Assembly: GCF_001310815.1 (NCBI RefSeq)
Contig: NZ_BAZK01000032.1
Location: forward strand, 1 to 50,382
Source: Pseudovibrio denitrificans JCM 12308
GTDB taxonomy: Bacteria; Pseudomonadota; Alphaproteobacteria; Rhizobiales; Stappiaceae
Direction: 5' to 3'
DNA length: 50,382 nucleotides
This document shows positions 44,065 to 50,382 of this stretch, one piece after another (within the stretch, counting starts at the first letter, position 1; each line of letters begins with the position of its first letter). The position numbers were made by a program, and so were the translations under genes. The notes beneath the pieces are model-generated. The model was not told the DNA's origin. It did not search any database and was given only the letters and a program-made list of their open reading frames with translations.

Positions 44065-45392
44065 AGGATATTCCTTTCAAGAAAACACATCAGCTGTGAA
44101 ATGACGTAGGCAACGCCTTGCAAGCACGCTGCAGAATACGCCGTTCCAGCTTTTTGAAGATCTTTTCAACTTAAGGGAGGGATTGCCTATTTAAGTAACT
44201 GGACATAAATATTGCCGCCCTTAAGTAAAAGTGCAGAAAGGATATAGATTAGTCTCGAAGTGGTGGCAATATAAATGGTTTTAATGTTATATTATTGCAG
44301 ATTATACGTTAATTAATCTAAGTAATTTTAGTTTTATGTGTATTTTTGACATTAATACTACGATCAACGCAATGCTGCTGAGATGTTGTGATCTAACAGT
44401 TCTCAGTATTCCACTGTGAAAAGGCAGTCTAAAAATAACTAAGGAATAATTTGGGAGAAATGCCAGGGTAATTAAGTAGAGGCTCCTTAGAACTATAGAT
44501 AGGAACACTCCTGCAAGCGAAGTCATTGGGTACTTCTTCGATTCCTGACAACAAGGGGGTGTCATCAAGTTGCTAACTGGCATTTCTCCCATGCCAAAGC
44601 TAATCGCTCAGGCTATTGTTCTTCTTACTCCTATTAAATTTAGCAATAACAGAACCGGACTCTGCGCTTATCATTTTGATGTCATCGGAGATTAGGTATT
44701 TGAAGACCAACATGCCTACAACGCAAAAAAGTTATAAGACACTTTGCTTTAAGCTATACATCACTACTCAAGAGCGAAGATGCTGGCTTTCATGGTTTCT
44801 CCCTAATTAGAAAAAGAGCAAGCCCGCAGGCTTCTATCGATGTTTATACAAACTGTTTCGCAGTCAGGTTTGTGGCTTCCCTTGTGACATTTCCCGATCG
44901 ATGTGCCGCTACCAATCTAATACTCTGAAAAGTACCAGTGTCCGCTTATGGCCCCTAGTTGCAAGATAGCTTAAATTTTGGGAGAGCTTTTTGCACGTGC
45001 AGCAAAGTGTATGAGAAACGAGGCAACTAATCGCATCAGTAGTTGAGGTGAGACTGGCGTTCCTAATAGATATAGCGGGCTATTTGCAATCTTAAGATTG
45101 AGAGAACGCTTCCAGTACTCGCGTTAGCGTGCATATCCTATCAACTTCAGGGCTAGGCACTACACTATTCCAATAACCAATTCTGCTTAGATATCCATCA
45201 AAGCGGCTGAAGCATGAAAACTTGCGCGTCAAGTATATGTAAGGTGAACTCATTTATATTATTGTGATTTTTTATTACATACTATTTGGTAGTCTTAATA
45301 AATATTAATTTATTGTTAATTTATTTAATAAAAATCGTATTTTGCGATGAATATATTTGGCTTTCTTCTAAGATGATGACTGATGAACCGTA
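44065..45392. other. 1.3-kb gap without a supported gene
   Basis: Apart from the inverted repeat at 44452-44591 I see only short open frames without features (for example 44302-44592 minus, 44616-44810 plus). The last 150 bases before the autotransporter are strongly AT-rich and should hold its promoter. Confidence 0.45.
44452..44591. repeat. 15-bp perfect inverted repeats flanking 110 bases (possible MITE-like element)
   Basis: TGGGAGAAATGCCAG (44452-44466) recurs inverted as CTGGCATTTCTCCCA (44577-44591). The whole unit is 140 bases and has no coding capacity beyond a short minus frame that begins in the right repeat. No clear target-site duplication is visible. It could be a small non-autonomous element or a long-range hairpin. 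Confidence 0.4.
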
Positions 45393-48300
45393 ATGAATGG
45401 ACAGCAAATGGTGTTCTTGCGCTTTCGACAGTCAGTTTTAGTACTAGGATTATTAGTATGGTTCCATCCTGACGTTTATGCGCAGGCCGTGATTGATGAT
45501 GATAATCCCTTGGGCCCAAACCAGACGGTTGGCGGGCCCGGTTCCACACATGGAGATACCTGGAATGTTGGTGGCACACTCGTCGTTGGTGATAACGGTG
45601 CTGGCACTTTAACAGTTCAACAAGGTGGGGAGCTAACCAGTGGCTTAAGTACGTTAGGCACAAATGGCTCATCAGGAACCGTAACAGTGACTGGCAGTGA
45701 TTCGAATTGGACTGCAAGTAGCGGTATTCGCGTCGGGCGCGGAGGGACCGGTATCTTCAATATTGAAGACGGTGCCACAGTTACCAGTACACAGGGTCGT
45801 GTTGGGGTGATTGGATCACAAGGCACAGCTACTATTACCGGAACTGGGTCTGCATGGACCATTGATACCGATTTGATTGTTGGGAATGGTGGAACAGGCA
45901 ATCTTATCGTTGAGCAAGGCGGAGCGCTTATTACTGGTGAAAGCTCTGTTGGCGAGAACAATGGTGGCAGTGGTACGGGCGTTGTAACCATTCGAGATGC
46001 AGGATCAACTTGGGATCTCAGTGATCGCTTGCGGGTTGGTATAGCTGGCACTGGCACCGTAAATGTTGAAAATAGTGCTAGCGTTACAAGTACAGAGGGG
46101 CAGCTCGGCGTATCGAACAACTTAGGTACGGTAAATGTGACTGGAGCAGGGTCTACCTGGGACATTTCTGATGAGCTTGTTGTTGGAGCGACTGGGGCTG
46201 CGGGTGGCAACTTGAATATCTCTGATGGTGGATCAGTAACCTCGCAGGGCTCCATTGTTTCTGAGTTTGCAACCAGCAATGGAGCGGTGACAATCACTGG
46301 TTCAGATTCAATATGGACTGTTTCGGGAAACATAATCATTGGTCGCCAGGAAGATGCAGTTGTTACAATTTCCGATGGTGGGACGCTTGATACCCGTGGG
46401 AGCAATACAATTGGCCTCTTTAACGGTACGGGTTCTGTTGTTGTTACAGGCGCAGGTTCGAATTGGACGGCTGCAAACAATGTTGTGGCAGGCCGTTCTG
46501 CCAGTGCGGTGATCACACTTTCTGAAGGTGGAGTTCTCGAGATTACTGGCGGAAATCGAAGGTTGGTACTCGGTCAAGAGGCCGGGGCTCGTGGCACACT
46601 AAATATAGGTGCCGCTACTGGTGAAGTGGCAACGGCAGCTGGCACATTCATTGGCAGCCAAGTGCGCCTGACCGCTGGCCGGGATGTGATCGTCTTCAAT
46701 CACACGAGTACAGATTATACGTTCGGTGCCGGGCTTTTTGGGGATGGTGATGTTCTTATTGAGAACGGCACAACCACGCTGACGGGGAACAATAGCTCTT
46801 ATTCAGGAACCAACACGATCACGGGTGGCACGCTTCGCGTTACAGATATCGATCAACTCGATGATAGCTCTACTGTCCTTAATGGCGGGAGATTTGTATA
46901 TGCCGACACATCAAATGGCTCATACTCTGCACTAACGATTGGCAGTAGTGCCGGAACAATTGAGGTCTCGGAGAGCTCTGCAACTTTTACAATCTCAAGC
47001 GGGCTGACAGGAACAGGAAGTATTACCAAGGACGGAGCCGGCGTTCTTCGTTTAACTGGCGCAAATGATTTTAGCGGCGGAATAACCATAACTGACGGAA
47101 GTGTGCAGGTTGATAATATCAGCAGTTTGGGCACGGGCACGACGACTGTTAATGGTGGAACGCTGAGCTACAGTGGAACAGCGAGTGCGACTTACTCCAA
47201 TCTTGTCTTGAGTGCTGCAGGCGGCGCCTTGGAAGTTACTGAGAGTTCGGGAGTACTTGAGGTTAGCAGCAGTCTTTCGGGGACGGGAAGCCTAACCAAA
47301 GATGGAAGCGGAACGCTAGTTCTCTCCGGAACGAACACCTACAGCGGTGGAACGTTTATTACAGGTGGAGTACTTCAAGTCGATGATCTGGACCGCCTGG
47401 GAACGGGAGTAACCACACTCAACGGTGGATCCCTCAATTATACAGGAACAGGCGCTATCACGCTCTCTGATTTGGTTTTAGGTGGTGCTGACAACACGCT
47501 TGATATCAGCAATAGTGCGGCGAGTATTACGGTTTCGAGCGGTCTTTCGGGTACGGGCAGCTTAACCAAGAGTGGAGCCGGTACTCTCATCCTTACCGGG
47601 ACCAACACTTACAGTGGTGGAACAACTGTTTCAGCAGGAACACTGCAAGGTGATAGCTCTAACATTCAGGGAGATATGTTGATTGACAGTGGGGCTACTG
47701 TGGCTCTTACTCAAGCGACAAACGGAACCTATAGCGGAGACTTGTCCGGTTCTGGTGCTCTGACTAAGACCGGATCTGGTATTTTGACCCTATCAGGTAA
47801 TAATTCCGGTTACTCTGGCGTGATCACCGTCGATAGCGGCGGGCTGTCGATCTCGGCTGCCAACCAGTTGGGTACTGGAACTACTCTGCTTAATGGTACA
47901 TCACTCAGCTATACTGCGGGCATCGACGCTACTCTATCCACCGTAGCTTTGGGGACAGGTGCCAGTACATTGGAGGTGGCCAATGCTGCAGCGGCTGTGA
48001 CGCTTTCAAGGGATCTATCGGGCACGGGCAGTTTAACCAAGACCGGAGCAGGTACGCTTGTCTTATCCGGCACCAATACCTATAGCGGTGGGACGACTGT
48101 TTCTTCGGGAACATTGCAAGTTTCACAGGTTGCGAACTTGGGAACAGGAACCACCACTCTTAATGGGGCGACGCTGGCCTATAGTGGCGTAGGAACAGAC
48201 AGCTATGGCGCGCTCGCAGTAGGAGCAGCTGGAGCTACTGTCGAAGTGCTGGATCGCAGTGGAGCTCTGCAGTTTACGAACACTGTGATCAGTACGGGAA

Positions 48301-49997
48301 CCTTCACCAAAACTGGCGTCGGATCTCTCGCCTTCAATAGTTCTAGTAACTCATTTGTGGCAGGTCTGACAGTTCAGGAAGGAACGTTGCTGATTGGCGA
48401 TGCAACGGACTTTAGCACTGCATCTGTTGTGTCAACTTTTACAGTTGATACAGACGCTCGCCTTGGTGGGCACGGAACTGCTGATGGGAGTGTTACTCTT
48501 GACGGCGGCATCATCGCTCCCGGCGCCTCCTTTGGTACCATCACGCTCGGCAGCCTGGATGCAACAGGTGCTGGAGGCGCGCTGGAAATGGAGATCGGCT
48601 CAGATCCAGTATCTGGAACGGTAAATACAGATCAGATCCAGATCCTCGCGGGCGGAAGCGTGGATCTGAATGGCATTGCGCTCAATCTTGTTAACGTAAT
48701 GGGTCCAACACCCGTCAAAATCGGCGATGAGTTCGTGATTATTGACAATCTCTCCACTCCGGGAACAGAGCCTCCGACTGGCACATTCAGTTCAGTCAAC
48801 CACGACATGTTCATGCTCGATGTCAACATTATCTATGGCATCCCAGGAGATGCAAATGATGTGGCGATCCAGTTCATCCGAAGCTCCAACAACTTCAACT
48901 TTCTTGCAGATACGCGCAACGAACATGCTGTCGCGCAGGCACTAGATACTATCAATGAGAGCGGCGACCTGTTTACACAGCTAGCTCCGATGAACAACGC
49001 GCAAATTAAAGCTCTTCTCGACCCACTTGCCGGCGAAATCAACGCCTCCACCCGCGCTATCCTCCTTGCTGATAGCCGGTTCCTGCGGCAGGCCGTAAAT
49101 GATCGTCTCTATAAGGCACACAGTGCTTTTGCATCAAAAATGGATGATGACATGGTTTCCCGAACCGTTGGCGACTTTGAGATGTGGGGGCAAGCCTATG
49201 GCAGCTGGGGGGAATTCTTCTCAGACGGCAATGCCCGAACCACCGGCAGAAGTGTGGGTGGTGTTCTAGTTGGCGTTGATGCGACCTACTTTAACATGGT
49301 GCAGCTCGGTGTGGTTGCGGGCTTCGGCAGAACCTCCATCGACATCAGCTCAATTGATGCGTCTTCGGACAGCGACAGCTACAGCGTCGGCGGGTACGCC
49401 AGCGCCAATCCGATTGACAATGTCAAACTGCGCGGAGGTGTTGCCGGCACATGGTACAACATCGCAACTGACCGTAATGTTGCTCTTTTCCCGGAAGAAA
49501 CACTTTCAGCTGACCAGTTTGCTGGCTCCGTACAGGTTTTCGGTGAACTCGGTTACACACTGGAAAGCACCTACGGAAATCTGGAGCCCTTCGCTGGTAT
49601 CGCCTACGCTTATCTCTCTGGTCCTGGCTTCAACGAAACCGGTGGTGCGGCGGCTCTCAAAGCAGACGGACAGTCCAACGGCCTCACTTTCCTGACACTG
49701 GGAACACGCGGTGAGTTTGATCTATCCAACTTCCTGTATGGTGAGACAAGCTTTGTCGGCCTCGCAGCCTGGCAATACTCTTCCGCCGATTCACTGGACT
49801 ACACTCAAAGCTTCATCGACAGCGGTAACCCGTTCACGGTTGCCAGCGTACCAATTGCCCGCAACGTGGCCCTAATCGAAGCCGGCCTTCAGTCCAACCT
49901 CAGTGATCACATCCAACTCAACATAAACTACTACGGCCTCCTTGCCGACGAAGCCGTAGACCACGGCGCCAACGCAAGGCTGTTCGTGCAGTTCTAG
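45393..49997 (+). CDS. Type Va autotransporter adhesin with tandem beta-helix repeats
   Basis: This 1534-residue outer-membrane protein has a signal peptide (about 1-31, ending DVYA). The passenger begins with about eight 50-residue beta-helix repeats of the type GGxLTSG..G..GTVTVTGxGSxWT (about 60-400). Seven PATR-type repeats follow (LSGTGSLTKTGAGTLVLSGTNTYSGGTTV; about 450-1000). The C-terminal 290 residues form the translocating barrel (MWGQAYGSWGEFFSDGN ... NARLFVQF), ending in the terminal aromatic needed for barrel assembly. The helix-barrel junction INASTRAILLADSRFLRQAV is present. It should act as a surface adhesin or in aggregation. An alternative ATG at 45408 would slightly shorten the signal peptide. 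A broken relative is at 35.1-36.8 kb. Confidence 0.93.
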   Translation: MNGQQMVFLRFRQSVLVLGLLVWFHPDVYAQAVIDDDNPLGPNQTVGGPGSTHGDTWNVGGTLVVGDNGAGTLTVQQGGELTSGLSTLGTNGSSGTVTVTGSDSNWTASSGIRVGRGGTGIFNIEDGATVTSTQGRVGVIGSQGTATITGTGSAWTIDTDLIVGNGGTGNLIVEQGGALITGESSVGENNGGSGTGVVTIRDAGSTWDLSDRLRVGIAGTGTVNVENSASVTSTEGQLGVSNNLGTVNVTGAGSTWDISDELVVGATGAAGGNLNISDGGSVTSQGSIVSEFATSNGAVTITGSDSIWTVSGNIIIGRQEDAVVTISDGGTLDTRGSNTIGLFNGTGSVVVTGAGSNWTAANNVVAGRSASAVITLSEGGVLEITGGNRRLVLGQEAGARGTLNIGAATGEVATAAGTFIGSQVRLTAGRDVIVFNHTSTDYTFGAGLFGDGDVLIENGTTTLTGNNSSYSGTNTITGGTLRVTDIDQLDDSSTVLNGGRFVYADTSNGSYSALTIGSSAGTIEVSESSATFTISSGLTGTGSITKDGAGVLRLTGANDFSGGITITDGSVQVDNISSLGTGTTTVNGGTLSYSGTASATYSNLVLSAAGGALEVTESSGVLEVSSSLSGTGSLTKDGSGTLVLSGTNTYSGGTFITGGVLQVDDLDRLGTGVTTLNGGSLNYTGTGAITLSDLVLGGADNTLDISNSAASITVSSGLSGTGSLTKSGAGTLILTGTNTYSGGTTVSAGTLQGDSSNIQGDMLIDSGATVALTQATNGTYSGDLSGSGALTKTGSGILTLSGNNSGYSGVITVDSGGLSISAANQLGTGTTLLNGTSLSYTAGIDATLSTVALGTGASTLEVANAAAAVTLSRDLSGTGSLTKTGAGTLVLSGTNTYSGGTTVSSGTLQVSQVANLGTGTTTLNGATLAYSGVGTDSYGALAVGAAGATVEVLDRSGALQFTNTVISTGTFTKTGVGSLAFNSSSNSFVAGLTVQEGTLLIGDATDFSTASVVSTFTVDTDARLGGHGTADGSVTLDGGIIAPGASFGTITLGSLDATGAGGALEMEIGSDPVSGTVNTDQIQILAGGSVDLNGIALNLVNVMGPTPVKIGDEFVIIDNLSTPGTEPPTGTFSSVNHDMFMLDVNIIYGIPGDANDVAIQFIRSSNNFNFLADTRNEHAVAQALDTINESGDLFTQLAPMNNAQIKALLDPLAGEINASTRAILLADSRFLRQAVNDRLYKAHSAFASKMDDDMVSRTVGDFEMWGQAYGSWGEFFSDGNARTTGRSVGGVLVGVDATYFNMVQLGVVAGFGRTSIDISSIDASSDSDSYSVGGYASANPIDNVKLRGGVAGTWYNIATDRNVALFPEETLSADQFAGSVQVFGELGYTLESTYGNLEPFAGIAYAYLSGPGFNETGGAAALKADGQSNGLTFLTLGTRGEFDLSNFLYGETSFVGLAAWQYSSADSLDYTQSFIDSGNPFTVASVPIARNVALIEAGLQSNLSDHIQLNINYYGLLADEAVDHGANARLFVQF
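46735..48400 (+). repeat. Tandem PATR repeats in the autotransporter gene
   Basis: Seven units encode LSGTGSLTKxGxGTLxLSGTNTYSGGTT-type segments, each about 35 residues with spacers of 45-60. The best-conserved ones share long DNA matches (for example ACGGGCAGCTTAACCAAGA-type runs near 47550 and 48028), so unequal crossing-over could change passenger length. Confidence 0.8.
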
Positions 49998-50382
49998 GTT
50001 GAGAAAAGAGGGGTTCTTAAAAATGGAGAGAAACTAGTTAAAACTCCCTGATCTGTTTGCTTCTTTGAGTTTAGGTCGAGGTAGCGCCGTCAAGTTCCTT
50101 TAACGCAAGGTCGGCCTTTTAAGTATCCGCTTGACTGTCAGGCGATGAGAAGAAAATAAGTTATCACTCTAATTAGAGCGACTTTTTCCGCTTCTACTTC
50201 AAGCGGACATGCTTTTTGTTGCGAATTTTGATTGTGATCTGAAGATACGGGACAGTTCGTTGGTGGTTTTTGGAGGTTAAGCCTTATGGGAAGCCTGCGC
50301 GCTCTCATTTGTTGACATAGTGCTGACACAAGGCACAAAAGCAAAAAGCTCCCGGGAGGGAGCTTTGCTAAACCTCTTTGTA
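49998..50382. other. 385-base right-edge intergenic region
   Basis: No gene is supported after the autotransporter stop. I see no strong terminator directly behind it. The hairpin at 50343-50367 suggests that a minus-strand gene lies beyond the right edge. Confidence 0.45.
50343..50367 (-). terminator. Rho-independent terminator for a minus-strand gene beyond the right edge
   Basis: AAAGCTCCC (50345-50353) pairs with GGGAGCTTT (50358-50366) around a 4-base loop. On the minus strand the stem runs into TTTTT (50347-50343) and further Ts. It points to a gene arriving from the right. Confidence 0.7.

Noticed and set aside
45617..46516. 299-residue minus-strand frame opposite the autotransporter
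   Set aside because: It is proline- and threonine-rich because it mirrors repeat DNA, and it has no start signal or domain.

Overview
The window reads as a chromosomal stretch of a marine alphaproteobacterium, most likely a Pseudovibrio/Stappia-type organism. That placement is an inference from gene content (a LapA/LapG adhesion system with an alphaproteobacterial retention module, an ActP-like symporter operon, a serralysin-type RTX protease); no marker gene confirms it. No rRNA, tRNA, CRISPR array, integrase or recognisable intact transposase was seen.

Left part (1-8.4 kb): a cell-surface adhesion island. The N-terminus of a giant type I-secreted adhesin leaves through the left edge on the minus strand (1-1518). 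It is followed by a TolC-like outer-membrane channel, a small exported protein of unknown role, a LapB-type ABC exporter, a LapC/HlyD-type adaptor and a LapG-type calcium-dependent cysteine protease. Together these can export, tether and release the adhesin. A LapD-type c-di-GMP receptor is not in the window.

8.4-17.3 kb: metabolism. An ornithine cyclodeaminase-family enzyme and a YqhD-type alcohol dehydrogenase are on the minus strand. A plus-strand operon follows: DUF4212 small subunit, sodium/solute symporter, cNMP/CBS/DUF294 regulator, small membrane protein, membrane-tethered DnaQ-like exonuclease.

17.3-24.2 kb: a structured leader with a possible 35-residue peptide, then a 1111-residue RTX metalloprotease. 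After it come a YscW/YbaY-like exported protein whose signal peptide is out of frame by one base and a heavily decayed Bcr/CflA-type drug exporter pseudogene.

24.2-34.3 kb: a more AT-rich surface-polysaccharide cluster. An SQD1-like sugar-nucleotide enzyme, an NAD-dependent epimerase and three glycosyltransferase polypeptides (two of them multi-domain) form a tight minus-strand operon. A TPR-methyltransferase is divergent from it.

34.3-50.4 kb: accessory region. It holds a decayed autotransporter; a three-gene module of an orphan periplasmic binding protein (frameshifted), a major-facilitator carrier fused to a Cache/HAMP-like sensor, and a stand-alone membrane Cache sensor; a divergent LysR regulator; a secreted cysteine-rich protein with an aerolysin-like stretch; and an intact 1534-residue autotransporter adhesin. 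The sensor-carrier module is the best candidate for an undescribed system. The 35-residue peptide with its hairpin leader and the secreted toxin-like protein come next.
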